Shown here: piece after piece, positions 28,333 through 36,855 of the stretch | Numbering within the stretch: position 1 is the stretch's first letter | Layout: each line of letters starts with the position of its first letter | From: Streptomyces dengpaensis | GTDB lineage: Bacteria > Actinomycetota > Actinomycetes > Streptomycetales > Streptomycetaceae | DNA length: 64,000 bases | NCBI RefSeq assembly: GCF_002946835.1 | Contig: NZ_CP026652.1 | Location: 2,852,001 to 2,916,000 of the forward strand | Reading direction: 5' to 3' | Translations under genes and position numbers: made by a program | Notes under the pieces: model-generated | Seen by the model: the letters and a program-made list of their open reading frames with translations, nothing else | Told to the model about the DNA's origin: nothing | Databases searched by the model: none

Positions 28333-29546
28333 GGGGTGCCTCCTTCGAGAGAGGCAGGGACGGGTGTGGCGGCCCCGGCGAGCCGTCCCGCCACGTGGTG
28401 GATGAAGCGCTGGAGGTCCGCGCAGTAGACGGAGGGGTTCGCGAAGCCGTGGCCGGCGCGGTAGCGGTGGGCGTAGTGGCCGCCGCCGCAGACGGAGAGC
28501 AGCGGGCAGGCCCGGCAGCGCGCGGCCAGCGACGCGGCGCCCGCCTGCCGGGCCGCGACACCGGGGTGGCGCAGCGCCTCGTCGAAGCCGTGGCGGAAGA
28601 CGTCGAGGCCGGTCTCCGCCGCCCCCTCGTAACAGGACTTCAGGGAATCCACCTGCTCGATCGACCCGTCCGTCTCGACGACCACCGCGTCGAACGGGGC
28701 CAGCCCCAGCGACTCGGTGGCGGCGGGCAGCCCGTACAGCAGGGCGAGGCACTCCTCGAAGAGCCGTACCCGTGTCTCCCGCCGTCCGGCATGCCACCAG
28801 CGGTCGAAGACGGCGCACAGCCAGTCCCCGTACGGGGTTCCGGCGCCGTCGCCATGCGGCGGAGGGGCCGACCAGTTGCCGTGCGGCAGCAGCAGGTCGA
28901 GGGCCGGTGGCCGCAGGGCGAGCAGGGACTCGTACAGCTCGACCGGGTCGGTCGTGGGGTCCACGACCGTGAGGATCCCGGCGTACGCCCCGGGAAAGCG
29001 GTCGGCGATCAGGCGCGCGCCGCGCGAGGCGGCGGGCCAGGACGGGCGTCCCGCGCGATCGGTGCGCAGCGTGTTGTGCGCGGGCAGGCCGCCGTCGAGG
29101 CTGATGCCGACGCGGATGCCGTGCCGGGCCAGGACGGCGAGCCGCTTCTCGGTGAGCAGGGTGGCGTTGGTCTGGACGGTGGCGTGGACCGTGCAGGAAT
29201 CCGGGACCCGGTCGCGTACGAGACCGGTGAAGCGGGCGAGCGTGTCCACGCCCGCGAGCAGAGGTTCGCCGCCGTGCAGGACGAGGGAGAGCGCCGTCAT
29301 GCCGTGGACGCGCGCGTGTTCGCCGATCCGCAGCGCGGTGTGGGCCAGCACGCCGGGCGGCGCGGCGGCCGGGCGCGTGCGCCAGGTGTGATCGGGGCCT
29401 TCGTAGAGGTAGCAGTAGCGGCAGGCGAGGTTGCAGCGCCCGTGCACCTTGACGATGAACTGCCGGAAGGGGAAGGGCGGTTCAGGGGCCAGCGGGTCGC
29501 GGTCGGAGTGCCGGACAGTGGTCGCGGAGGTCACCTCTTCAGACAC
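28329..29546 (-). CDS. fxsB: FxsB radical SAM/SPASM enzyme
   Basis: A 405-residue radical SAM enzyme. The SAM-binding cluster motif is CNLACRYCYLYEG near residue 37; SLVLHGGEPLL and GISLDGG follow. A C-terminal SPASM region has CRACPLLSVCGGGHYAHRY and a late Cys in PSVYCADL, positioned for auxiliary Fe-S clusters. SPASM enzymes of this type install radical-derived cross-links or epimerisations in ribosomal peptides. The peptide gene fxsA lies directly upstream, so FxsA is the inferred substrate. GTG 29546 is chosen as start; the frame stays open to GTG 29681 but that extension is low-complexity and has no ribosome-binding site. Confidence 0.93.
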   Translation of the reverse strand: MSEEVTSATTVRHSDRDPLAPEPPFPFRQFIVKVHGRCNLACRYCYLYEGPDHTWRTRPAAAPPGVLAHTALRIGEHARVHGMTALSLVLHGGEPLLAGVDTLARFTGLVRDRVPDSCTVHATVQTNATLLTEKRLAVLARHGIRVGISLDGGLPAHNTLRTDRAGRPSWPAASRGARLIADRFPGAYAGILTVVDPTTDPVELYESLLALRPPALDLLLPHGNWSAPPPHGDGAGTPYGDWLCAVFDRWWHAGRRETRVRLFEECLALLYGLPAATESLGLAPFDAVVVETDGSIEQVDSLKSCYEGAAETGLDVFRHGFDEALRHPGVAARQAGAASLAARCRACPLLSVCGGGHYAHRYRAGHGFANPSVYCADLQRFIHHVAGRLAGAATPVPASLEGGTP

Positions 29547-29680
29547 TCCGGCACCCCCATGGTGTACGGCCCGCGATCCCTGCGGTACGGCCCGCGTCAC
29601 GGCCCCTGCCCGTACGGGCGGCATTCCCTGGCGGGGGCCCGACGCAAACGCGGCACGAGCGAACTTGTCCGGTTCAACCA

Positions 29681-29707
29681 CAAGGTGAGATCACCATTAA
29701 CACCTTG
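29681..29707. promoter_or_regulatory. Inverted repeat between fxsA and fxsB
   Basis: CAAGGTG (29681-29687) and CACCTTG (29701-29707) are perfect complements separated by 13 bases. The spacer contains part of a further near-palindrome, GGTGA-GA-TCACC. The element sits about 45 bases after the fxsA stop, in the 204-base gap before fxsB. It could be an operator or an RNA hairpin that lets fxsA be made in excess over fxsB. Confidence 0.5.
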
Positions 29708-29750
29708 CGACCGGATATTGACCGCTTCTGTGTCACCTCACCTTCGCGCC

Positions 29751-29987
29751 TCAGAAGGAGTTGTTGAACCCCCAGAGCATCTCGCTGGGCTGGCCCGCCC
29801 GTTCTCTCAGCTCGGTCAACACCTCGGCCAGTACCGGGTGCTGGATCGTCCTGAGGTCCGCCAGGTCGAGCTCCAGCAGGTCCGGCAGACTCGGCGAGCC
29901 CAGCGAATCCGGCAGAACCGGCGAATCCGGCAGCCGCTCCCCCGCGATGCCGACGTCGGCATCGCGTGCGTCGTCCCGTGCGCCCAT
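29751..29987 (-). CDS. fxsA: FxsA, FxSxx-COOH-type precursor peptide (variant C-terminus)
   Basis: A 78-residue peptide starting at ATG 29987 directly behind GGGGGAGGAC. The N-terminal half is acidic and Pro/Ser-rich; the conserved helical block LPDLLELDLADLRTIQHPVL and the following AEVLTELRE match the leader type of FxSxx-COOH peptides. The C-terminus is WGFNNSF-COOH: Phe lies five residues from the end as expected, but the third position from the end is Asn rather than Ser, with Ser one place later. Followed by fxsB and the HExxH gene, it is the likely modified substrate. The ORF is open upstream, but only this ATG has a good ribosome-binding site. Confidence 0.9.
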   Translation of the reverse strand: MGARDDARDADVGIAGERLPDSPVLPDSLGSPSLPDLLELDLADLRTIQHPVLAEVLTELRERAGQPSEMLWGFNNSF

Positions 29988-30046
29988 GTCCTCCCCCTTG
30001 TTCCCGTGCCTCCGCCCCGGCGGCCGCCGGCAGGCGCTCCGCTCCC

Positions 30047-33000
30047 TCACTCCAGCTCGGCCAGCCGCTGCGCCGTCTGCCGGGACGTCGGCTCGCCCGT
30101 GCTCACGGCGCCGTCCGGCAGCCTGGACCACTCGGCCCGGGCGGACCGGTAGGCCTCGCGTGCGGCGCGCGGGCGCGCCGCCGCCTCGTAGGACATACCC
30201 CGCCAGTGGTGCGCCTGCGCACCCAGCTCCACGGCCTCCTGGCGGAGTCGGTCCGTCTCCGCCCCGTCCTCGGCCTCGCGCGCCGACTCCGCCGCCGAAC
30301 GGAACGCGTCGACCGCCTCGTCGAGCCGCGCGGGCCGGCCCAGGCTCTGGTAGGCCTCGAACTGCGCCTGCCCGAGCTCCAGCCAGCAGCGCGCGGCCGT
30401 CAGCGGCTCGCCGGCCTCCAGCGCCGCGAGGCCGAAGAGGTGTTCGGCCTCCCGCAGGTCCACCCGGTCGCCCCGGGCCTGGTAGCGCAGCATCAGGGCA
30501 CGCCCGAGCAGCAGCAGGCGGTACGCCAGCTCCGCGCTGCCCGCCGGTGTTTCGGTGCGGCAGTCCCGGAGCACCCGGATGGCCTGGGACAGCGCCTCGG
30601 GCGTACCGGGAGCGTTGGCCGGCACTGCCCGGCGCAGCAGCACCTCGCCCCATTCGGCGAGGACGTCGGCATGCGCGGGGGCGTCGCGGGGCACGCCGCG
30701 CGAGGCCTGCTCGAACTGTTCGGCGGCTTCCTGGAGTTCGCGGGGGTCGCCCGACTCGGCGTACCGCGCCGCCTTGATGCGCCCGGCGCGCACCAGCAGC
30801 GCGGCGCGCAGCCCCTGTTCACGGGCCCCCCGCTCACGGGCCAGCCGCAGCGCCTCGTCGACGTGGGCCTGGGCGTCGTCCAGCCCGCCGCCCGCCTTCA
30901 ACAGCGCGTCGACGAGGTCGAGGAGGATGCGGACGCGGTCGCGCGCGGGGCCCGTGTCGTCCTCGGGGCCCGCTTCCAGCGCGGCGCGCAGGGAGTGCGC
31001 CCCCTGTTCCGCGTACAGGCGGGCCTGTTCGTGGTCGGGCGTGGCGGTCGACAGGCGCAGCAGAACGCGGCCGTGGGCGAGCGGGAGTTCGGGCGGGCGG
31101 TGGCGCCGGTCGGGCCAGGCGTCGGCGAACGCCTCCAGCATGCCGACCGCGCCCTGGAGCAGCGCACTGTCGCCGCCGAGCCGCCACTGTGCCTCCAGCG
31201 CCCGCACCCGCTCCAGGGTGAGCCGCAGGGCCTCGCGCGCCTCCAGGTCGGGCGCGGCGCAGGCGACCGCGTACTCGCGGTCGGCGCGGCGCAGCAGGTC
31301 GAGCGCGCCGCGCCAGTCGCCGCGCCGCCTGCGGTCGGTGGCGGCGGCGCGCAACACCCGTGCCAGTACGGCGCGTTCGCGCAGGGCGCGCGGGTGCGCG
31401 ACGGCCCGCTCGGCCGCCGCCTCCGCCTCGCGCAGCAGCTCGGCGCCGCCCTGCACCTCCCACAGCCGCAGCAGACAAGTGGCGTACTCGGCCCACAGCT
31501 CCGGGTCGGCGCCGACGGGCTGTTCGTGTTCGGTGGCGCCGCGCAGCAGCTGTACGGCGTCGATGAGGTCCTGCACCATGCCGTCGGTGTCGAACTGACC
31601 GACCAGGGAGCGGGCCCGGATCACCGCCGCGTGGGTCGGCCGCTCGCCGGCCGGCTCCGCGCGCCCCCGGCCGCCGTACCCCGCGAACTCTTCCGGCAGC
31701 GGCATATAGCGCTCCAGGACCCGCGCGGCGACCTCGGCGAAGGGCTGCGGGACGAGGGTGTCCCCGCCGTTGTCACCGTTCTCGCCGTTCTCGCCGTTCT
31801 CGCCGGGATATCCCGCGCCCTGCGCGTACGGCCTCCCGGAGCCGCCTTCGCCGAGCTGCGCGAGCGCCAGGGCCGGGAAGTTGGGGCCGCCCTTGCCGAA
31901 GCGGTGCTCGATGTACTCCGAACAGTGCTTGAGCACCAGCATGGCCTCGTCGCGGCCCAGCGGCGACAGCAGCGCCTCCTGTACACCGGGCAGGAACTCG
32001 TACCACCGGGCGTCGTCCGCCCCGTAATCCTCCGCCTTGGGGCGCCACACCAGGCCGCTGAGCAGGACCTCGGCCAGCTCGGACGGCCCGGAGTCGGGCA
32101 GCATGGTGCGCTGTACGAGCTGCATCACCGGGAGATAGAGGGGCGCCGCCGCCAGATAGCCGGCCAGGCGGCCCGCGCTCTTCGAGGTGTTGGAGCGGAA
32201 CCGGCTGACCAGTTCGAGCGCGGACAGCCGGCGCCCGGCACGGGAGGCCTGAGCGGGCGGATGGTCGTGGCGCACCCAGCCGACCGCTCCGGCCACGGGC
32301 CCCGCACCGGCCCCGGACAGCAACCGTGCCCAGGCGCCGAGCGCGGTGGGCTCCGGGGGCAGTACGGGCACGGGAAGCACACCGGAGCGGGCCTCCGGCG
32401 GGATGCCGGTCGGCACGCGGACCTTCAGCGTGGCCGCACCCGCGAGAGCCCCGCCCCGCGTCAACTCGCCGTAGGAAACGGGCAGTCGGGTGCGGTTCCA
32501 CATGCGCTGCGGCAGCGGCTGGAGTACGGCGACGGGGCCGAGGCCCGACAGCTGGTGCAGCAGCCGGTGGGCATGGCCGCTGTGCCACAGGGCGCCCGCG
32601 CAGTCGCTGACCAGGAGGGTGATCCGGCGGCCCGTGGGGTCGCGCAGCCGGTCGGCGGAGTGCAGCGGGGCCGCCTGGAGTTCGGGGCTGCGGCTGACGG
32701 CGGGCCCGCCGTCCGGGCCCTGGTGCAGATAACTGACCTCGATGTCCCAGAAGGCGCCCAACTGGCCGAATATCTGCTCCAGTTCGCCGAACATCCGGTC
32801 CCACACCCGCATCGACGAGGAGGCGTCCATCACCAGCTGGAGCGCCGCGTCGGCCCGGGTCACTCCGCGGAACACCGGCAGGACCAGGCCGCCCGCCCGG
32901 GCGCTCCGTTCCGCGGTCGCCGCCTCGTCCAGGGTCGTGCGCAGCGGCGGCGCCGCGGTCCGGTAGCCCTGCAACGGCCGTAATGCGCGCTGGAGTTCGA

Positions 33001-33454
33001 GCGGCGCCGGGAACGCGGGCGCGGCGGGCACCCCGATCGGCAGCGCCATCGCTCCCCGGCCCAGTCCGCGCGGCGCCCCGTCCCGCGACGCGGGGTACAG
33101 AGCGACGCTCCGCTCGGCCGCCCCGCGCCCGTCCTGCCGCGGCTCGGGACCCGGGACGGGTGGGCCCGGAACGGCGTCACGGGCATCCGGACGCTCGGGG
33201 GCCGGGGCGCTCCCGGCCCCCGGCCGGGCGGCACCGGACGGCCGCGCACGCCCTTGCTCCCCCTCACGGGCACTCGGCGGGCTCGACCAGCGGGCCAGCC
33301 ACAGCGTGTCGCACAGCTGGCCGACATCGGGATCCAGCCCCATCTGCCGCATCCTGGCGATGAGTTCGGCGATGGGGTCGCCGCCGGAAGGCACCCGTCC
33401 GCCGCCGGACGATTCGGCGGGATCAGGCCCGTGGCGCGCCGCGGCGTCAGGCAT
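30047..33454 (-). CDS. vWA / TPR protein with SAV_2336-type N-terminus
   Basis: A 1135-residue protein. The first 45 residues (DPIAELIARMRQMGLDPDVGQLCDTLWLA) match the short helical domain that defines SAV_2336-related proteins. A Pro/Arg-rich linker follows. A vWA domain begins near 203 with an intact MIDAS, LVMDASSSM, and continues with TLLVSDCAGALW. A helical domain (ALELVSRFRSNTSKSAGRLAGYLAAAPL) precedes a GEN-repeat linker near 550-565 and long TPR-like helices to the end. It pairs with the MoxR ATPase encoded seven bases upstream (GAGGTGA ribosome-binding site). In ternary MoxR-vWA-VMAP systems the vWA protein carries or recognises the target. Confidence 0.85.
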   Translation of the reverse strand: MPDAAARHGPDPAESSGGGRVPSGGDPIAELIARMRQMGLDPDVGQLCDTLWLARWSSPPSAREGEQGRARPSGAARPGAGSAPAPERPDARDAVPGPPVPGPEPRQDGRGAAERSVALYPASRDGAPRGLGRGAMALPIGVPAAPAFPAPLELQRALRPLQGYRTAAPPLRTTLDEAATAERSARAGGLVLPVFRGVTRADAALQLVMDASSSMRVWDRMFGELEQIFGQLGAFWDIEVSYLHQGPDGGPAVSRSPELQAAPLHSADRLRDPTGRRITLLVSDCAGALWHSGHAHRLLHQLSGLGPVAVLQPLPQRMWNRTRLPVSYGELTRGGALAGAATLKVRVPTGIPPEARSGVLPVPVLPPEPTALGAWARLLSGAGAGPVAGAVGWVRHDHPPAQASRAGRRLSALELVSRFRSNTSKSAGRLAGYLAAAPLYLPVMQLVQRTMLPDSGPSELAEVLLSGLVWRPKAEDYGADDARWYEFLPGVQEALLSPLGRDEAMLVLKHCSEYIEHRFGKGGPNFPALALAQLGEGGSGRPYAQGAGYPGENGENGENGDNGGDTLVPQPFAEVAARVLERYMPLPEEFAGYGGRGRAEPAGERPTHAAVIRARSLVGQFDTDGMVQDLIDAVQLLRGATEHEQPVGADPELWAEYATCLLRLWEVQGGAELLREAEAAAERAVAHPRALRERAVLARVLRAAATDRRRRGDWRGALDLLRRADREYAVACAAPDLEAREALRLTLERVRALEAQWRLGGDSALLQGAVGMLEAFADAWPDRRHRPPELPLAHGRVLLRLSTATPDHEQARLYAEQGAHSLRAALEAGPEDDTGPARDRVRILLDLVDALLKAGGGLDDAQAHVDEALRLARERGAREQGLRAALLVRAGRIKAARYAESGDPRELQEAAEQFEQASRGVPRDAPAHADVLAEWGEVLLRRAVPANAPGTPEALSQAIRVLRDCRTETPAGSAELAYRLLLLGRALMLRYQARGDRVDLREAEHLFGLAALEAGEPLTAARCWLELGQAQFEAYQSLGRPARLDEAVDAFRSAAESAREAEDGAETDRLRQEAVELGAQAHHWRGMSYEAAARPRAAREAYRSARAEWSRLPDGAVSTGEPTSRQTAQRLAELE

Positions 33455-33461
33455 CAGCGGG

Positions 33462-34493
33462 TCACCTCGGGCGGTCGAGTCGCTGGATGAGCAGGTCCGC
33501 GAGACGGTCACGACTCGGCGGGGCGGCCGCGTCGACGAGGTAGATGGCGTTCAACAGCTGGTCGGCGGCGACGAGTTCGCTGCGCGAGCGCTCAAGGAAG
33601 TGGGCGATGAGGTCGTCCCCGGCCCGCGCGGCCTCGTCGCCGAGGTGGGCGCGTACGAAGGTGGCAAGCCGCCTGTGGTCCGGACGCTCCAGTTCGAGGT
33701 GGATGCAGCGGCGCATCAGCGGGGCCGGGAAGTCGCGCTCGCCGTTGCTGGTGAGCACCACGAAGGGGAACGTACGGCAGCGCACCCGGCCGTCGCGCAC
33801 CAGGGCCTTGGTGCCGTCGGCGGTGAGCACCTCGGCCTCGCCGCCGGGCAGCCGGTCGGCGACGCGCTCCAGCTCGGGGATGGCGAACTCGCCTTCTTCG
33901 AGCACGTTGAGGAGGTCGTTGGGCAGGTCGATGTCGCTCTTGTCCAGCTCGTCGATGAGCAGTACGCGCGGGGTGTCGGAGGGCAGCAGTGCGGTCCCGA
34001 GGGGACCGAGCCGGATGTAGCTGCCGATGCCATCGACGGAACCGGGGGCGCCGGGAGTGGCGGGATCGGTGCCCTGCGGCGCGGCGGCGATCTGCACGTC
34101 CTGGAGCCGGGCGATCGCGTCGTAGTGGTAGAGCCCGTCCTGCAGCGTGGACCGGCTGACGATCGGCCAGCGCAGCACATTGCCCAGGCCCAGTTCGTAC
34201 GCCACCGAGTGCGCGAGCGTGCTCTTGCCCGCGCCCGGGCTGCCGGTGACGAGCAGGGGACGGCGCAGATAGAGCGCCGCGTTGATCATTTCGAGTTCCT
34301 CGGCGCCCGGCCGGTGCAGCTCGGCCATGTGCCGGTGCGCGCCCAGCCTGCGGTCCTCGGAGCCGTCGCCGTTCCTCCCGGCCGCGTCCCGGCTCGCGAA
34401 GTCGCGCCACGGGGGCGGGGCCGGGAGGCGGGCCATGCCGTCGTGGGGTTCACCGGCGCCTCGGTAGATGAGCCACTCGCTGGATTCGGTCAT
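33462..34493 (-). CDS. MoxR-family AAA+ ATPase
   Basis: A 343-residue MoxR ATPase. Walker A is VTGSPGAGKS near residue 86, Walker B is VLLIDELDKSD, and sensor 1 is in VVLTSNGERDF; the lid helices (RLATFVRAHLGDEAA) complete the fold. MoxR ATPases act as chaperones for vWA-domain partners, and the vWA gene follows seven bases downstream. ATG 34491-34493 overlaps the TGA of the small repeat ORF upstream (ATGA), so translation of this ATPase may depend on translation of that ORF. Confidence 0.93.
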   Translation of the reverse strand: MTESSEWLIYRGAGEPHDGMARLPAPPPWRDFASRDAAGRNGDGSEDRRLGAHRHMAELHRPGAEELEMINAALYLRRPLLVTGSPGAGKSTLAHSVAYELGLGNVLRWPIVSRSTLQDGLYHYDAIARLQDVQIAAAPQGTDPATPGAPGSVDGIGSYIRLGPLGTALLPSDTPRVLLIDELDKSDIDLPNDLLNVLEEGEFAIPELERVADRLPGGEAEVLTADGTKALVRDGRVRCRTFPFVVLTSNGERDFPAPLMRRCIHLELERPDHRRLATFVRAHLGDEAARAGDDLIAHFLERSRSELVAADQLLNAIYLVDAAAPPSRDRLADLLIQRLDRPR

Positions 34494-34726
34494 TGCCCAG
34501 TCCTCGTCGTCACTCGTCCACCCCGGCCGCCGTCGAACGTCGCCTCACCGTATCGACCGCCGGGGGGCCTCGTCAGGTCCCAAGACGGCCTTATAACAGC
34601 CCACTTGGGCGTTGTCCGCGTGCCACGGGGCAGGGCTGTCCGTGCGCCTCGAGGCAGCGTCGTAGGGGTGCCGCGCGACGGAGTCGTCCGCGTGCCGCGC
34701 GACAGGGCACAGGGCGGTGCGGTCAT
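34490..34726 (-). CDS. 78-residue octapeptide-repeat protein coupled to both neighbours
   Basis: The ORF begins with an ATG that overlaps the VMAP stop (ATGA) and ends with a TGA that overlaps the MoxR start (ATGA), exactly filling what would otherwise be a 229-base gap. After MTAPPCAL come four octapeptide units close to SRGTRTTP (SRGTRTTP, SRGTPTTL, PRGARTAL, PRGTRTTP), then KWAVIRPSWDLTRPPGGRYGEATF and a Gly/Arg tail. It is strongly basic, has no membrane segment, and matches no family I know. It may be a real coupled protein, a low-complexity spacer that keeps ribosomes on the message, or chance. Frame conservation in relatives would decide. Confidence 0.5.
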   Translation of the reverse strand: MTAPPCALSRGTRTTPSRGTPTTLPRGARTALPRGTRTTPKWAVIRPSWDLTRPPGGRYGEATFDGGRGGRVTTRTGQ

Positions 34727-36855
34727 GGCGCCTCCAGCAGGTCCCCGGTCCCGGGCAGGGGCCGGCGTGGATCGTCGTAGAACAGGGCGATTCCGTCCGC
34801 CCAGAAGGTCTCCGGTTTGCCCGCCCGCACCCCGGCACGCAGCGCGTGGACGAGTTCGGGAAGCCGGTCCGCGCTGCCGGCGCGCGCCACGGTGTCGCCC
34901 GCCTGCCGGTGGAACTCCCCGCACACCGCGTCGGGCCGGCCGCGCCAGCGCCGCCACAGCGCGACGCCGTACCCGCCGTGCACGATCCGTACGAGTGCCA
35001 CCGGGTCGTCCTCGAAGCGGTCGTCGCCGTAGCGGCACAGGACCGGGACCGTCCTGTACGGGAAACCGCGCAGGGAATCCGCGGGCGGTACGGGTACCCG
35101 CAACCCGTCCTCGCAGTCCACGACTTCGGCCTTCGCACCGTACGCGTGGAGCCAGCGCCAGCGGGCCTCGCGTTCGTGCTGCTCCTCGTCGGCGGAGGGC
35201 CGCTTCCCGCCGAGGGGGTCGTCCCCGTCGGGCAGCTGCTCCCGGTCGGCGCAGCGCACGACGACGGGCCGGTGGGCGCCGAGCGGGGGTTCGCCGGGCC
35301 CGAGCTGCCAGGCGTCGACGTCGAGGCCGAGCAGCAGATGCGGCAGCGCGACCTGGAGATCCGCGGGCCGGCCGGGTTCGTCGCACTGTCGGAAGGCCTC
35401 CGCGAGCGGCTGCGCGAGGACGCCGGGGAGCTCTTCGAGCGGTGTGCGCTCGCCGTCGCGCAGACGCACCACCTCTCCGGTCGGCCCGCCCACCGAGACA
35501 TGCCAGTCGCAGCGCCCTGGTTCCCAGCCCCGTTGCTCCAGTTCGAGCAGGGCGAAGCGGCGGGGCGCACGGTCGGCGGCGTGCTCCGGGGTGCGCGCCG
35601 CCCGTGCATCCGCCGAGGACGGGTCGCGTGGCGGCAGCCGGAGCCGCTCGATCCACTGCTCGCTCAGCCGACGTCGGTACGCCGGACCCGGCCGGCCCTC
35701 CGCGGTCTGCCGCACCCACTCCCACAGCGCCCGCTCGGCGGCCTGGGTGCCGGGCGTGACGAAGGGGCGCTCGGCGGACATGACCCGCATCGCGTAGTCG
35801 AGGACGAGTTCCAGCGCGGCGTCGTGACGCGACGTCTCGTACAACGCCCCGAGCCCGTCGCGCCAGCCGCGCGGTGCCGGGTGCGGGATCGCCGCCTGAC
35901 TGCCGAGGAGCGATTCGAGCAGGCCGAGCAGGGCGCGCGTGCTCACCGGAGGCGGCAGGTCGGCGAGCCTGCCGAGCAGCTGGGTCCGCTCCTCCGGGCT
36001 GAGGGCGCGCCCGGGCCGCGCTCCGAGCTGGTTCTGGACGTCGGCCCAGGTGCTGCGGTCGCTGTCGGGGTGGCGCTGCCGGTCCCGGTGGTAGCGGTCG
36101 TGGGCGTGGAAGACGGCCTGGTAGCTGTCGTCGTGCTCGGCCCGCACCTCGCCGGCGGGGACCGGCAGCGCCCGTAACTGCTCCACGCCCGTGCAGGTGC
36201 CGCCGAGCCCCCGGTCGGCCTGCGACTTCAGGACACCGACGACCTCTCCGCGTACGGGATCGACCACCGGCCCGCCCGAGACGCCGGGCGGCAGCACGTC
36301 GCCGCCGAGCCGGATCTGCTCGTCGTCGGACCAGCCGCCGAGGGTGCCCTGCACCGTGCACGTCCCGTTCAGCCGGCGCAGCTCCCCGCCGACCACAGAC
36401 CACCCGGAGTAGAAGACGACCGCCTCTCCGTAGTACGCCGCCGGGCGCTCGGTGACGTAGGCGCAGTCGTGGTCGACGGGTTCGCGCAGCCGCACGAGCG
36501 CGAGGTCCGGGGCCGGCCAGTTGCCGCGCAGGGCGGGTCCGGCGTGCTCGGGGATGTCCTGTTCGGGGATGGCCGTCGCCACCTCGCCAGCGACGGCGGA
36601 CGTGCCGCGGCCCGGCCCGGTCTCGTACACCACGGTCACCTCGCCCCCCTCCCCGCTCCGTGCCACATGCGCGCAGGTCAGAACCCAGTTCGGAGCGACG
36701 AAGAAGCCGGATCCGAGGAACGTGCCTGGTTCGTCCAGGGCATACCCGGAGCCCGCGCGATGGATGCGCACCGTCGCCGCCATCACGAGGTCACGCAGGG
36801 CACGGTGAGCGTTTCCGGGGCCGCCCGGTGCGCCCCGGGCGTGCCCGTCCGTCAT
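34723..36855 (-). CDS. Trypsin-like serine protease fused to VMAP-type C-terminal region
   Basis: A 710-residue protein. Residues 20-240 form a trypsin-like domain: catalytic His in VLTCAHVA near 62, Asp in APDLALVRL near 117, Ser in LPPGVSGGPVVD near 200. The usual GDSGGP is altered to GVSGGP. A helical middle domain (ERTQLLGRLADLPPP, RALLGLLESLLG) and a C-terminal domain rich in Trp and charged residues (VVVRCADREQLP, TFWADGIALFYDDPR) match vWA-MoxR-associated proteins. No signal peptide is present, so it should be cytoplasmic. ATG 36855 overlaps the stop of the Trypco1-like gene (ATGA). Likely the protease effector or sensor of the MoxR/vWA module. Confidence 0.87.
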   Translation of the reverse strand: MTDGHARGAPGGPGNAHRALRDLVMAATVRIHRAGSGYALDEPGTFLGSGFFVAPNWVLTCAHVARSGEGGEVTVVYETGPGRGTSAVAGEVATAIPEQDIPEHAGPALRGNWPAPDLALVRLREPVDHDCAYVTERPAAYYGEAVVFYSGWSVVGGELRRLNGTCTVQGTLGGWSDDEQIRLGGDVLPPGVSGGPVVDPVRGEVVGVLKSQADRGLGGTCTGVEQLRALPVPAGEVRAEHDDSYQAVFHAHDRYHRDRQRHPDSDRSTWADVQNQLGARPGRALSPEERTQLLGRLADLPPPVSTRALLGLLESLLGSQAAIPHPAPRGWRDGLGALYETSRHDAALELVLDYAMRVMSAERPFVTPGTQAAERALWEWVRQTAEGRPGPAYRRRLSEQWIERLRLPPRDPSSADARAARTPEHAADRAPRRFALLELEQRGWEPGRCDWHVSVGGPTGEVVRLRDGERTPLEELPGVLAQPLAEAFRQCDEPGRPADLQVALPHLLLGLDVDAWQLGPGEPPLGAHRPVVVRCADREQLPDGDDPLGGKRPSADEEQHEREARWRWLHAYGAKAEVVDCEDGLRVPVPPADSLRGFPYRTVPVLCRYGDDRFEDDPVALVRIVHGGYGVALWRRWRGRPDAVCGEFHRQAGDTVARAGSADRLPELVHALRAGVRAGKPETFWADGIALFYDDPRRPLPGTGDLLEAP

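Noticed and set aside
29966..32983. 1005-codon plus-strand ORF opposite the vWA/TPR gene
   Set aside because: Shadow frame; the minus strand has vWA and TPR motifs and a ribosome-binding site.
34490..36403. 637-codon minus-strand ORF overlapping the VMAP gene
   Set aside because: Most of it is an out-of-frame shadow of VMAP; only its last 78 codons, beginning at an ATG overlapping the VMAP stop, are kept as a possible gene.
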